Origin: Dichetophora obliterata
Taxonomy: Eukaryota > Arthropoda > Insecta > Diptera > Sciomyzidae
Length of the DNA stretch: 64,000 bases
Assembly (NCBI GenBank): GCA_963920525.1
Contig: OY986438.1
Location: 134,012,671-134,076,670, forward strand
Direction of reading: 5' to 3'
Below are positions 31,049-44,083 of the stretch, in pieces; positions within the stretch are counted from its first letter, which is position 1; every line of letters starts with the position of its first letter. The notes beneath the pieces were generated by a model, which did no database searches, was not told where the DNA came from, and saw only the letters and a list, made by a program, of their open reading frames with translations. The position numbers and the translations under genes were made by a program.

Positions 31049-31619
31049 ATATGGAAAGCCCCGAAGAACATGTCAAATTTTTTCTTACCAGAGTTGCAAA
31101 ATTAACAAGCATTAAGCTAAATACTTAAGGGTGCTTTTAAACTGAAGTGGTGGGTTTGCAATAGAAACTCTAGATTTTGTTCTATCTTTTTGCAAACACA
31201 GAGAAAGAAAATGGTTATCCGCAAGCATGCTTATGAAGAAGAGAGAAAGAAGAGGAAAATATATACTACAAAAATATGATCGTTGTAAGAAAAACTGATA
31301 TTTTGAATAACTTTTGAAGTTTTCCTTTTAAATTGTTTATCTAGCTAAAAAAGTGGGGGGCAACTGCCCCCCTTGTCCCCCCGCTTCCGACGCCAATGGC
31401 TGCCACAACTAAAAGGTAAGTATTTAAAATAAAATTAATAATATCTGACAAAATTTTTTTTTTTATTTTTTATAGACGCTGGTAATAATAATATAATACT
31501 ACATAGTTCTATATATCAACTAAAAAATTTCAACGAGATGGACATAGCTGATGATAAAATAAATAAAATAAAACTGTAATTTTGAATACCAATAATCGAG
31601 TTTTAATTAATAAAGGAAA

Positions 31620-32040
31620 TGGTAATTTCTGTAAATTTTTTGAATTAATGGGATGTAATGAAAATTTTCGTTTTTAAAATATAAATAATTTCTGTACCAT
31701 TGCATTTTAAAATGTTTATTGTCACAAATCAAACGAATTTTTAAAAATCTAATATTAAAATTTTCGTTTTTAAAGTAAAAATAACAATAATTATTGTTAA
31801 AAATCAAACGAGCATTTTTGAATCTCATTTTAAAATTTTCGTTTTTACAATGAAAATTAACGTTTTACTATAGCATTGTAAAATATCCATTGTTAAAAAT
31901 CCAATGAACATTTTAGAATCTCATTTTAAAATTTTCGTTTTTAAAATGAAAATAAACGTTTTACTATTTCATTTTAAAATGTTCGTTTTTAAAATTAAAA
32001 TAAAAGTTAAAATCTGTGTTAAACGTTTTTAAAAGTAACT
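31620..32040. repeat. Degenerate AT-rich tandem/inverted repeat
   Basis: The motif ATTTTAAAATTTTCGTTTTTA recurs at least five times, alternating with TGTTAAAAATCAAACGA. The core is nearly palindromic. No coding potential. Confidence 0.6.
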
Positions 32041-32310
32041 CGTTTCTGCAACTTTTGAAAAATAATGTTTTCTTTGTGTAAAGAAAGTTAATTTTATCAT
32101 CAATATATCCAACCTAATAATTTAAAGTCATAATAAGATAAGAACTCAAGAAATCAATAGGTAGAACCAGTCTTTGAATGAAAACAAAATAAAAAAAATT
32201 AAATAATAAAATTATAAATAAATTGAAAATAGGAGCCTGGATAGCTAAATTTTTTTCTCACGAGCATTAAGCGGAGCCAACAACTGCACTTAAATTATTT
32301 ATATAATTGC

Positions 32311-32487
<177 letters not shown>

Positions 32488-32569
32488 AAATTTTTCTGAC
32501 GTTTAAAGTAAAACACATTCAGATAAAATAATCAATCAGAGAAACTGATCAATTAATTCACTCCATGTC

Positions 32570-33780
32570 TTACACCATTTCTGTCTCTCAACATGGTTTT
32601 CTGAAGGGTAGGTTCACTACAACAAACCTCAAGAGTTTAGTACGCGTGTTATAAATGGTTTTACATTGGGACTGCAGACTGATGTTATTTATACGGACTT
32701 TAGCAAAGCTTTCGACAGTGTTAATCATAACCTTCTTTTGAAAAAACTCCACCTTATTGGGTTTCCTGTCACATTATTAAATTGAATAAATTCGTATTTA
32801 TCTAGACGTACTCAAAAGGTTTTATATAAGAATTCTCTTTCAACAAGTATTTCAGTCACTTCTGGCGTTCTTCAGGGCAGTCATCTTGGACCGGTTTTGT
32901 TTTTACTATTCATCAATGATCTTCCTTCGGTAATAAAACACTGTAACGTCTTAATGTACGCTGACGACGTGAAACTTTTTCTTTGTTACAAATCACCCGA
33001 AGAACGACATCTTTTACAATCTGATCTGAATAGACTTGTGGACTGGTGTAGCTTAAATATATTAAATCTCAACTTAAAAAAATGTAAGCAAATGACATTC
33101 TCGCGAAGATCTGCTAGTAACATAAATTACACTATAAATAACACTAACTTAGAAATAGTTTCCAGTTTTCTCGATCTTGGTGTTATTATGGATTCAAAAC
33201 TTCGCTTCAATCTCCACGATAATATGCTGATAAATAAGGCAAGAGAAGTCCTTGGTTTCATTAAAAGAGGGCTTAATAATTCAGTGATCCCTTTACTACT
33301 AAATTATTATATACCTCTCTCGTAAGGCCAATTCTTGAATATGCATCAGTTGTATGGAACCCATAATATAATGTCTACATCGACGCCATAGAATACGTTC
33401 AGAAACAGTTTTTACTTTTTGCTTTACGTCATAGTCGTTGGAATCCCAGTATTATGCTTCCATCGTATGAAATACGCCTTAAAATTATTTCACTACCTTC
33501 CCTAAGCAGAAGCAGAAGAATAATGCTTAATGTCACGTTTCTGTATAAATTACTTCGTGGAGGGATTAATTCGGAATATCTCATCTCAGCTCTAAATTTT
33601 AACATCCGAAGGAGAGGACCTAAACATTTTCTGTTTTTTAAGTTGAGTCAATGCAATTCTAATTACACTCTTCATGAACCTTTACGATGTATGTGCAGTG
33701 ATTTCAATAATAACTTCAACATGATTAATTTTTCTGATTCGGTAGACGTCTTAAACGGAAAATTATATAACATTTAAATA
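32570..33780 (+). pseudogene. Jockey-type LINE RT fragment
   Basis: It begins with SQHGFLKGRFTTTNL-like sequence and continues with TLAKLSTVLI in a shifted frame. It then gives LLFINDLPSVIKHCNVLMYADDVKLF in two parts (catalytic YADD) in an open frame at 32897-33325. A frameshift at about 33325 separates EYASVVWNP, and a last open piece at 33454-33777 gives MLPSYEIRLKIISLPSLSRSRRIM. The same family is at 52420-54357 and 41403-44083. It is a dead copy with at least three lesions. Confidence 0.88.
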
Positions 33781-34857
33781 ATTAAATCAATTTAACTTCA
33801 TCCTATTATACCTAACGCAGTCTTATAGTTAATTGCAATTGTTCTGTTTCTCCTTTTTGTCTCAATATTATGTTTTGTAAAGTAAGCACCATCAAATATG
33901 GATCGTTTTTCAAAACTTGCTTTTTAATTATTCAATATTTTAATTTTAAATCGAATTGGGATTTACGTGCTCACGTGGTTTCCTGATTTGAAATTAGACT
34001 GAACTCACACTATCACCTGGATTGGTGTGCCAGAGTATATCTCTTTTCCACACAAGTTAATGCCTGCATTGGCCCAAATGCATATCCAACTAATTGGGAT
34101 TTTGATTTGGCGGATATGAGATTTATCTCATTTCCACGTAGGTCCTTGGGTTGGACAATGGCCACAAACCAGTTAAAATGAGTTTAGTGTTTTGGATTGT
34201 TTTTGAACTCAGAATTGTTTTTCAGGTACCTTAAATAAATAATCACTATAATTTAATTCGATGTTGATAAATAAGCATAGAATTAAATATACTTAAATAC
34301 GCGTTTTTTAAATAGTAAATTTTTAAATTCCGCTGAAAAGCCAATTAATGTGCTTAGTGGAAAATCCTAATTGCCAATAGGGGGTATGTTTAGTACGTAG
34401 GTGCATTCTGTCTGTCCCGGTCTGATTCCGGACAGGTTCTAGAGTGTAAATCGTGCATGCGTATAGGTCGGAAGATGCACAGTAAAAAATATGAGCATAC
34501 ATTTTTTACTATTTTGTATACATATAAATCCAAACCAAAAATGTTTTAAAATTTATACCATCAAATCTTATAAATTTTTCCAGGCAATTTTTCTCGTCAG
34601 ACCAATCGAAACCACTTTATTTTTAAATTTCCCAATTTCGGTGAATTGTACCGAAGGCGTAAGACCATGCTCGTTGTTACCGAAGGCATAAGACCAAAAA
34701 CGAAGAAAAGCTTCTCCAAAACGTTAATTCGCTGAAAGTCTTTTCCCTACGAATGAAATTAAACACTTTCTTGACAAACATTTTATTACTCCTTATAAAA
34801 ATACTCTCAACATAAACTTTCAATTCAGGTACGGACTCTGCAACTTTTTTTGGTGAC
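33781..34857. other. LINE 3' tail and unassigned AT-rich sequence
   Basis: The first 100-200 bp are probably LINE 3' untranslated sequence. After that nothing is recognisable except a short direct repeat of ACCGAAGGCRTAAGACCA (34650-34695). Confidence 0.35.
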
Positions 34858-37545
34858 CAGTAGCTCGTTCCTGTAACAAAATCGACAAGTTACCGATTTG
34901 TGTGACGTCAGCCGTTATCGATCCCTAGTTACCGATTTCGTGACAACTAATGTTTCTGTACGTTTAAATCGGTAAAAACTCGGACCGTGATGAAAAAGAA
35001 CACAAATCGTGAAGAAAAGTTGCGAAATTGAGTCAAATGACAAGCAGCTGTTTACTCGAATGTATTATTTTAGTATTATATATTATTTTTTTTTACTTTA
35101 TAACAAATAGGTGCTTGTCTTGTTAATAAGAAGTGAATATTTGCAGTTTAAGAAAATTAATTATGTTATAATGATGTGTATTAAAGGTTGCGGTTGTAAA
35201 TAATATAAATAATTTTACACTTAGTGCTGTGCTGCAAAAACTTAGCAAATATATGCAACCGGTTACTTTTTCATAGCTCAAACAAATACTGTTTTGCTAA
35301 AATTTTTAACTTTTATGTATGTAGCAGAGATCTGCAACAAGTTAATTGAAAATCAAGCTACTTGAAAAAATATCAAGCTTTGAGTTGATATGCAGGAACT
35401 TGATTTATTTTTTTCCTTACAATTCACAACTGGCTTAGGAAAAACGAATCATATGTCTGACGTGATTCTATTTTGTTTCTACCCCACATGAGTTGGTGGA
35501 AAAAGTCAAGTTTTCTATTTTTTAACTCTGGTTTCGACTCTATGCGACTGACGATCGTTTGTTTCGTTGTTCGTTTCATTTATTACGGAGTACGTGTAAC
35601 TTTTTTCTTTTGTTATTGCCATAATGTTGTTATTGTGGCAACCCTATTTCAAAATTTTATAATTTGGAAATTTTGACAACGGATTCGTATTCAGCGACCC
35701 ACTTTCGGTGTACCATTTTTTTGCAAGCCCCGAATTCATAAAACTAAAAAAAATTAAGGTGGCAACCCTATCCACCGTTTTTAATTTTAAAACTCTGACT
35801 TTATATTCGAAATCAGCGACCCCTTTACACTGATATATGACGTTTAAAACTCTTGAAAAGACATTATATTAGGTGGAAACCCTATTACTTCAAAATTTTA
35901 AAATTTGAAAATTCTGACAACGTATTCGGATTCAGAGACCAATTTTTGGTGTACCATTTTTTTGCCAGCCCCGAATTCATAAAACTACAAAAAATTAAGG
36001 TGGCAACCCTATTCACCATCCTGAATTTTAAAATTCTGACTTTAGATTCGAAATCAGCGACCCCTTAACACTGATAAATGATGTTTAAAACTCTTGAAAA
36101 GACATATTATTAGGTGGCAGCCCTATTATTTCAAAATTTTATAATTTGGAAATTCTGACAACGGATTCGGATTCAGCGACCCATATTTGGTGTAACATTT
36201 TGTTGCCAGCCCCGAATACATAAAACTATACAAAAATAAGTTGGCAACTTTATCCACCATCTTGAATTTTAAAATTCTGGCTTTAGATTCGAAATCAACG
36301 ACCCCTTAAAACTGATAAATGACGTTTAAAACTCTTGAAAACACATATTATTAGGTGGCAACCCTTTTATTTCAAAATCTTATAATTTGGAAATTCTGAC
36401 AACGGATTCGGATTCAGCAATCCATTTTTGGTGTACCATTTTGTTACCAGCCACAAATTTATAAAACTGAAAAAGTTAAGGTGGCAACCCTATCCACCAT
36501 CTTGAATTTTTAAATTCTGGCTTTAGATTCGAAATCAGCGACCCCTTAACACTGATAAATGATGTTTAAAACTCTTAAAAATACATATTATTAAGTGGCA
36601 GTACTGTGGTAAAAATGTATGTGGCGACCCTACCCTCCATCTTAAATTTTAAAAGTGTGACATTATATTCGAAATCAAATCCGTTCTCAGAATTTAAAAA
36701 TTACAAGAATTCGCAAAAATAAAAAAAATCTAGGTGGCAATTCTATCCGCCATCTGAAATTTTAAAGTTTGACATCATCTTCGAAATAAGTTACCCCTAA
36801 AACTTCCAACCACTGAGTCCACAGAATCATTAAAAGTCCTATTACGCTTAAGCTCTCTCTAAATAAGCTCATTGAATTTTTTGGATACTTGCTTTAATTG
36901 GATACTTGCCTTCAATTTTAAGCTTTTTGCCGAAGGCATCAAGCGTTCCTTTACTTGAAACTTTGTGCCGTTCCCTTGTAAGCTAGCATACTTGCAAGTC
37001 GCAAGCTATCGTGGGCTTATTTATTATACAAGCTCTACTTGATTCAAAATTATCAAGCTCAAGCTAGCTTGAACTTGTATTTTAAGCAAGTACTTGAAAT
37101 AGAGTTTCAAGTAGGCTTGTGCTTTTCTCTGGTAAGTAGGCATTATTTATAAATTTTGTTGCCTTCAAAACTAAAACTTTTTAAGAATAACAAAATATTT
37201 TAATCAGAAAAAAATTCGACTTATATGAAAGTAACCATTTTTAATAATACACAACATTACTGACATTTGATAAATCGGTAGAATTCTCACTTGCCGCAAA
37301 GCCAGTGAGAAAAGAGACACATTGTTATCGATTCACTTTACGTACAGAAACACTTTTTTAAAGGTTCCATTGAAATGAAATCGGAACATATGATAGCTTA
37401 TCGATTTGGAACGAACTAATCGAACAGAAATTGATTCAGTTACGTACAGAAACATTGCAGGTGAGAGTGACATCAGAGTGACGTCAAATCGGTGATATGA
37501 GTCGGTAACTACGATCGCTACGAGTTACAGGAACGAGCTGCAGGT
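34858..37545. mobile_element. Terminal-inverted-repeat element with internal satellite
   Basis: The left end CAGTAGCTCGTTCCTGTAAC matches the inverse of the right end (CTGCAGCTCGTTCCTGTAAC). Both are followed by TTACCGA-GTGACGTCA-like and TTTCTGTACGT segments in the same order, so arms of about 120 bp are inverted copies. No transposase was found. A second inner pair of CAAGCTTG-rich inverted arms (about 35330-35410 and 36960-37130) suggests nesting. No target duplication could be fixed with certainty. Confidence 0.6.
35635..36594. repeat. 240-bp higher-order tandem repeat, four copies
   Basis: Units start GTGG(C/A)(A/C)RCCCT at 35635, 35873, 36114 and 36355, with a partial fifth at 36595. 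The spacing is 238-241 bp. Each unit is itself two diverged ~120-bp halves: one with TTGGAAATTCTGACAACGGA, the other with ATTCGAAATCAGCGACCCCT. Units are alike enough to align by eye throughout. Confidence 0.9.
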
Positions 37546-37559
37546 GAGTCACTGTACCT

Positions 37560-39980
37560 ATTCAAAAGACTCGAAAATATAGTCTTTTTTTTGTTGTTAA
37601 TAAAAACTAATTATTACAAATTATCGGTACAAATGGTAGTCTCCTTTTTCTCCAAATTTCTGTAAAATTAATTTATTTTTGAAACAAAAACAAAATTTAG
37701 CTTTTTAAAATGTCTGTAGCAGAGAGATAAACTTTGAACTATGTGAAAAGCCTTGTACCTATTTATGTGATTCACAGTGTATATGTAAAATAAGAATTAA
37801 ATCGAAATAAAAATAAGAAACCAAAATAAAATGAAAAACATAGCTATGCCAATGTCAAACTTAAACTAATTTTTAAAATCAAAATTGCAAACTTCAGAAT
37901 AAAAACCATCAAAACATAATAAAATTTATTTAAATCCAATCGAATTTAAAAAAATCCAAGTAACACAAATCAAGTCAATGCGAGATAACACATAAACCAA
38001 AAGTGAATCACGCCTGCACGCGCATTGAATTATATCGAGATAAATTATGCTTACATGGAACCAAATCAAATTAATTCAAATTTACCGATCAAAACACAAA
38101 AAATATCATGAGTATGATTCATAAAATATATACCTTCATACTTCAACTTAATAAGCCAATTTGACTTTGCTGCGGCTGAAAATCTAATTTATCATATATC
38201 TCGTTCATTCATTCATTCAAATTGAATGCCATCCCGCCAGGAGGCAGACACAAATGATTTTCTGCATCGCTGCCTCAATGAACAACAACAACAACAGCAC
38301 TTTGTTTATCATAAATATTTGTAAATCGGTTTGATTCTTTCTTGTAACTGACTTTTGTTTGTGCTGTTGTTATTGTTTTTGTTTGGCTCACTGGAGATCA
38401 TTTTATGCTTTGTGGTGAATCCCTCGTAAAGTGTGTCACTTAGACTTCACATTTTTATGCATATCCTGTTAAGCTCTTGTTTTTTTCATAATTTATCAAC
38501 AGCTTTTTAATTTACCTTCTTAAGTCTGCTGTGGTATTTAAACGCTCATATAATAAATATATTCCTCTAGCACGCGGCCTCTCACAACAATTCCTTCTGG
38601 AATAAATAATAATTTTCAAACTAGAAAGCTTTTAAAGAGTTATATCAAAGAGCTGTGTTTCCGTCGGTCTGTCTGTATGGCTATCTGTGTGAGTTGGTCA
38701 TAATTTTTACTATCCCCCGTTGAGATCTTAAGATGCCTTGACCACAAAATTGAATTTCATCAAAATAATACAATTAAACCACAAGACAAACATTCTCATT
38801 CACAGTCGGTTATACTGTATATAAAGAACACACACAAAAGCACTCCCACACACGTAACAGATGTAAAGTTGTACGGATGAAAAAGTTTCAGCGGGATACA
38901 TATATGAGAAGAATCAGTTTTATCACAGCATGTGATGATTATCCGGCGTATCGTAAATGTATCTGCCAAGTATCACTTACACATGTCTGAGTGCACAAAC
39001 ACAACAACAACAACAATACACCGACAACAATAGAATTTTTGTTTCCTTTTGCGTTATTAAATCATAATTTTCTGCTCTTGTTCTATTCCATTCAATTCAA
39101 TTCAATTCGGTTTTTGTGAAAATCACTTGATTTCTTTTCTGTATCTCTGACTTCTTTTGTTCTAAGCATTTGCTTTATTATTGGTTTGTTTTGTTCTATG
39201 TCTTATTTAGTATTGCTTGCGTGTTTAATTGTGTGGAAATTGTGGAAAAATATTTTACACATTTGAGAAACATTCGCATTTGAGGTTTTGTTTGGATTTT
39301 GTTTCAGAGCTCTAGAGGATGCAAAAAACTAATACGAGTGAAAGAACGAATGGTAATGGTTCTCATACATAAGCAAATGTGCATTTAATGCAATTTATAA
39401 ATCAACGTTTTGGTTATTTCTTAGCATATTTAAACGGACCGCAAATGTTTACGTTCATATATTAAATTTTTGCTATGCGCTAGCTATTCATCTATGATAT
39501 GAATACATTTGTATTTAAGATTTGTTTTTTTCATTCAATGCTCCTTCTATGCTGTGGTTTTGCGGTAAACTACACTCTAATTTGATTTCATGTTTTATAG
39601 TTAGAAGTTTCAAGCATTCATTTCAAGTTTAAATACAGTTCACTGATTTTAACTGAAATCAAATTGGCCAATTTCCATCCTCTTCAAAAACCAATTTGTG
39701 TTTACTTCACATTCGTTCATTCAAACAATTCTCAACTTGAGGCAAGTAATCTTTCTTTAGACAACTTATTTTCTTTGGAGTCTCTTTTGTGCTTTGATAA
39801 TTAATAAATCTGTAAAGTTTCCCATTTTTTGTAATTTTTCGTAAAATAATTAACCCGACCATTTTTTTTTTCCTAAGAAAATTTGAATAATTTCTTGACT
39901 TCGATAAACATCGACATATCGTTTTTTCAGACTAGTAGAAACTTTCTAGTGTTTCATCATCCTCGTCCTATATTGGATCA
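37560..39980. other. Low-repeat AT-rich intergenic DNA
   Basis: No gene or paired termini. Small features are AACAACAACAACAACAGC (38282-38299), CAACAACAACAACAAT near 39001 and CAATTCAATTCAATTC at 39091-39107. This is the least transposon-like stretch of the window and could be intron or cis-regulatory DNA of a gene outside it. Confidence 0.4.
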
Positions 39981-39989
39981 TGTACACAT

Positions 39990-40420
39990 TAGAGTGGGGC
40001 GATTAGTATGGAAGGAAAAAAGTGTTAATGGGAGCTTCGCGTTTCTGATTCTTGGGATTGTACTGAGCAAAAAAGTCCCCTAAACCATACGTCTACGGTG
40101 AAAATCGAGCTTCTAGATTTTGACTTGCTGTTTTTTCTCAGACTTTTGTCACGTTTTTTTTTTTTATATTTTGGCCTATAACAGCCAAACTATGGAGATT
40201 TTCGATCCAATACCAAGACAAAAATCTCAATGGTTTGGCTTTTATAGGCCAAAATATCCAAAAACAAACGTGACAAAAGTCTGAGAAAAAACTGCAAGTC
40301 AAAATCTGGAAGCTCGATTTTCACCGTAGACGTGTGGTCTAGTGGACTTTTTTGCTCAGTACAATCCCAAGAATCAGAAACGCGAAGCGCCCATTAAGAT
40401 GTTCAAATCGCCCCACCCTA
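39990..40420. mobile_element. Foldback hAT-like MITE, near-perfect palindrome
   Basis: The termini are TAGAGTGGGGCGATT and the inverse of AATCGCCCCACCCTA. Perfect 8-bp duplications gtacacat lie at 39982-39989 and 40421-40428. Arms of about 200 bp pair over nearly their whole length (for example GACTTTTGTCACGTTTTTTT with its inverse at 40265-40285). The loop is near 40205. Confidence 0.92.
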
Positions 40421-40583
40421 GTACACATATTTGACTAAGTCCTTGCAGGTTTGACAATTCATTCGTTTACACGTGTAAATTTCAGAATATGATGACGAAC
40501 AGAGGAGCCGCTCTATATAAATGAGTGCTCAAAATACTGAAATCAGTTTTTTCCCAACAAACTCGTTGAAACTATTCCTTTTA

Positions 40584-40880
40584 AGTAAATTATTGATGGT
40601 TTAACCCATTTGTGACTATAATTAAACCAATTTGTTATCATGTTTGAACCCATCAGTCACCAAGTATTCATAAACTTATCAAAATCGTCCACGAAAGTCG
40701 CTAGGCTAATTAATAAGTAAATTTTAAATGATTTAACCCACAGGAGACCATGATTTAACCCTTTGATGGCCAAGATGACATAAATTTCACACAGCTTTAT
40801 GTCTTTGAAAATTTTCTGTAAAAATTTAAGAAAGTTCCATAGATTCACATTTGCAGCACTTGTATATAACATTTGTCACT
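40584..40880. repeat. Dispersed TTTAACCC-type repeat
   Basis: Several pieces of the form TTTAACCC-9 to 12 nt-GACCATGATTTAACCC are present. The inverse of this motif recurs at 63765-63920. This is an uncharacterised dispersed repeat without coding sequence. Confidence 0.5.
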
Positions 40881-41402
40881 AATGAGTTAAAGATAATTGA
40901 GTTTTTTTTTAATAAAAAAGATTAAAAAATAATTCATTTTTGTATGGTTTTGTTGTCATACCACTTTCATATAATAAAGAGATATTTAAAAAAAATTATA
41001 TAAGGAATTAACTTCATTAAACACTAACACTGTGCCTTTTTGTGTATTCTTTTTTTCGTGTATTTGATAATTTTGAACTTTTTTACTTTATTTTTGTATA
41101 AGGAATCTCATGGTGACATTCGTTTTGCCACTTTACCGAACACTTTCCAGCAAAGGTTTTTTAAAAAGTCTAACTTTTTGTAAAACCCACTCCATAAGAC
41201 CCAAGGGATTAAATTTTACATAATTATTTCAAATTTTTGAAAATACTTAAAAAAAAACTTTGCTGGAAACAAACTTCTCAATCAGCGTAAATTGCAACGA
41301 AAAAATTAGCTCCACATGGCGTATGAGTGATGTGCAAGTATTTTGAAGCGTTGAAAGCGGGCCAGAAATCGAACCAAGTCTCTTCTGTACAAAATCAAAA
41401 TG
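40881..41402. other. AT-rich spacer, nothing recognised
   Basis: T and A runs, with no frame of interest. It ends at the truncated start of the following LINE. Confidence 0.4.
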
Positions 41403-44083
41403 GCAGATAGTTGGACCTAATTTTTACTAACTCGTATGAAGAAGTGAAGGTTAGTCCATGCATGGGAGCAGAAAATTTATTAACCAACACTGTTCATCAT
41501 ACAGCCTTAAGAGTTGTTTTCTCTGCTAATGACATCAACTTTACCCAGTCTTATAATAACACCATTGCGTACGTCAATGCCGATTATGAAAAAATAAAAT
41601 GTTATCTTAGTTCTCTAAATTGGAATCATATTCTATTCAACTTAGATTTAGACAGTGCTGTCTCTATATTTTATCAGCACATTTTTACCGCTATCGAAAG
41701 TTATGTGCCAATAATAAAGAAAAAGAATAAGCTCTCAGAACAATGGCTAGACAACAATCTCAGATTTTTGAGGAATCATAGAAATAAAATCTACAAACTT
41801 CTCAAAAACACTGATAATATAAGCGATGAACTGAAGCTTAGATATGACGAGCTATCAAGAGAGTTCTCTATCAAGTCAGAAGAAGCGTACAAGCTATACA
41901 CGAACATCATCGGAGAGAAAATTGTCCAAGAGCCGAGAAAATTCTTTGACATTGTTAACATGAAGCGCAAATCTAGCGGCTATCCATCGTCTATGTTTAA
42001 AGGTAATGTCACTTCGTCCAATTCTCTTGAAATAAGCAACTTGTATGCCGATCACTTTAAGGAGGTCTTTTGTCTTCCTACCACCTTATCTGAAACTTCT
42101 CCTAGCTCATTTATTATAGTTGATAGTTTATATTTAACCCAGGAAGAAATTTCTAATGCAATAAAAGAACTTGATATATTAAAGGGACCAGGACCAGACT
42201 TAATACCTACAAGCTTTTTGGTGCGATGTTTAGACCAACTGCTATTGCCATTACACATAATCTTTAACGAATCACTGGTTTGTGGGACATTTCCTTCATA
42301 TTGGAAATCATCCCATCTTACGCCAATTTACAAGAATGGTGATAAAAGATCAGTTGAAAATTATAGAGGCATAGCAATCTTGTCAGCCATTCCAAAACTT
42401 TTTGAAAAACTTATTTGTGAAAAGCTAACAAGTTTCATTAACCCACGTCTAAATGAGCAGCAACACGGGTTCCGAAAAGGGCGATCTACCACCACTAATC
42501 TCATGATTATGGTATCAGATGTTTTAGTCAAAATGGAAAAAGGGCACAAAATAGATGCTGTTTATACTGATTTCAGTAAAGCTTTTGATCGAGTTGATCA
42601 CAACGTTCTTATATATAAGTTAGAAAAATTTGGTGTTGCGGGGTCCATACTAAGTTGGCTAAAATCAAATTTAAACGGCAGATCCCAGTTTGTTAAATTC
42701 CAGGGAGTTCTGTCGAAATAAATTGCAGTCTTCTCGGGAGTTCCGCAAGGTAGTCATCTTGGTCCTCTTCTTTTCAACATATTCATATCCGATCTGTCAG
42801 AAGTTCTTAACGATATCCCACATCTTATGTATGATGATGATATAAATGTACTATGCAATTCAATCAGATGCAGATGTAAATTTTTTGCAATCAAAATTGT
42901 TGTCTCTTGAGCAATGGTGTTTTCAAAATAAACTACATCTTAATGTCAATAAATGCAATGTTATTAGCTTTTCTCGTAAAAACAACGTAACATTACATAC
43001 CTACCACCTCAATAGTACCGAACTAAAAAAGGTCAACCATATAGTGGATCTTGAAGTTGTCTTAGATTGCAAGATGCGCTTTAATCTGCACTATGATAAA
43101 ATTGTGTCCAGGGCCAGCAAACAGCTCGGTTTTATAAAAAGACGTGCAAATGAATTCAAGAATATATGGGTCACTACATCCTTGTACCGTGCATTAGTGC
43201 GCCCAATACTTGATAAGCATGCATAATTTGGAATCCATCTTTCGATTCCCATAGAGAAATAATTGAGTCTATTCAAAAGCAGTTCTTACTATACGCGCTT
43301 AGAGATATGTACAACCCCCATGATTATTGTAGCCTTCCATCATATGAACACAGACTCAGCCTTTTAAATTTGATGCCACTATCAACAAGAAGATCGTTAT
43401 TGCGCTCATGCTTCACATTTGATGTAATTAATGGTGCTATTCACGGCGAATATATTTCTAATATGATTTCCTTTAACGATCCAATTAGGCGCACTAGGCA
43501 TACTCGATTTTAAACTGAATATCAGCACCAAACTACATATGCAAAAAATGAACCCATCAATAGTTGTTGCAGAGAAGTTAATAATATCTCTATATACTAC
43601 TCACCTTCTATGTCCAAATCCTCTTTCAAGCAAACCTTATATAAATCACTCAGTAATCAGAACTAACCCAGGCCTCAGATAAACTATATACATGTATGGA
43701 TTTATATGTATAAGCATCTATTGGTTTGTTTAATAAATCAAAATTCTTTAACATCCCTCTCCAAATCTCCCATTTACGTCCTTTTGTCCTTATAGTCTTT
43801 AAGAATAATATATATACATCGTATCTTAAGTGTGTATATAGTTTCTCTTGTTTTCCTCCTCTTTTCTTATTTTTGACATGGTTTTTGAAATCATGTCAAT
43901 CCGGTGGGCGGAGTATGCCCACTAAGAGCACCAAATGAAAAATAAAATAAAAACAAGGAAAGGCGAGAAGAAAAACAAAAAACTTAGTAATCTTAGTATA
44001 AGTAAACAAAACCTGTTAGAATAAGTTAGAATAAGTAAATTGCATTGCCTTGTTTGGCCAATAAATAAATAAATAAATATGTG
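41403..44083 (+). mobile_element. 5'-truncated Jockey-type LINE with (AAAT)n tail
   Basis: It starts inside the endonuclease region and runs through RT to a 3' tail of AATAAATAAATAAATAAAT (about 44061-44080). I could not settle the target duplication. Confidence 0.85.
41411..43513 (+). pseudogene. LINE endonuclease C-terminus and reverse transcriptase, broken
   Basis: The frame at 41411-42721 begins MDLIFTNSYEEV (end of an AP-endonuclease domain). It continues through the linker (RNKIYKLLKNTDNISDELKL) into RT: KGPGPDLIPTSFL, YRGIAILSAIPKLFEKLI, QHGFRKGRSTTTNL and TDFSKAFDRVDHNVLI (first catalytic Asp). A TAA at 42719-42721 interrupts the frame. It then continues FSGVPQGSHLGPLLFNIFI and reaches the active-site tetrad. 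Here the usual YADD reads YDDD (42830-42841), an Ala-to-Asp change. Frame changes follow at about 42845 and 43228; the thumb pieces are 42846-43226 and 43307-43513. The copy is inactive. Confidence 0.92.

Larger units (their letters stand above)
29133..31398 (-). mobile_element. hAT element, longer copy
   Basis: Perfect 8-bp duplications gctgccac lie at 29125-29132 and 31399-31406. The left end is CAAGCGCGTCGGAAGC and the inverse of the right end is CATTGGCGTCGGAAGC. The minus strand at 29471-29692 encodes the hAT C-terminal dimerisation domain, PASAASSERSFSALRRLKTY then LRATM..KRLTHAALIHI, which is well preserved. The upstream transposase is lost. The middle is occupied by smaller inverted-repeat elements (about 29948-30026 and 30519-31048). 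Confidence 0.9.
29037..31579 (+). pseudogene. Candidate two-exon gene 3' end split by a hAT insertion
   Basis: Exon A (29037-29132) follows an acceptor-like TTTGTTCAG and reads FILDFITQTACKKIMKEFEL... up to the hAT target site. After the hAT (29133-31398) and its second target copy, the frame resumes as aactaaaag at 31407. A 60-bp intron (31416-31475) follows, with donor GTAAGT, a CTGAC branch-like site, a T-run and acceptor TATAG. Exon B (31476-31579) continues the same phase for about 34 codons (IYQLKNFNEMDIADDKINKI) to TAA. Phase is kept only if the hAT plus one 8-bp copy is ignored. I do not recognise the protein, and upstream exons were not found. It could be an old gene fragment rather than a live host gene. 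Confidence 0.45.
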
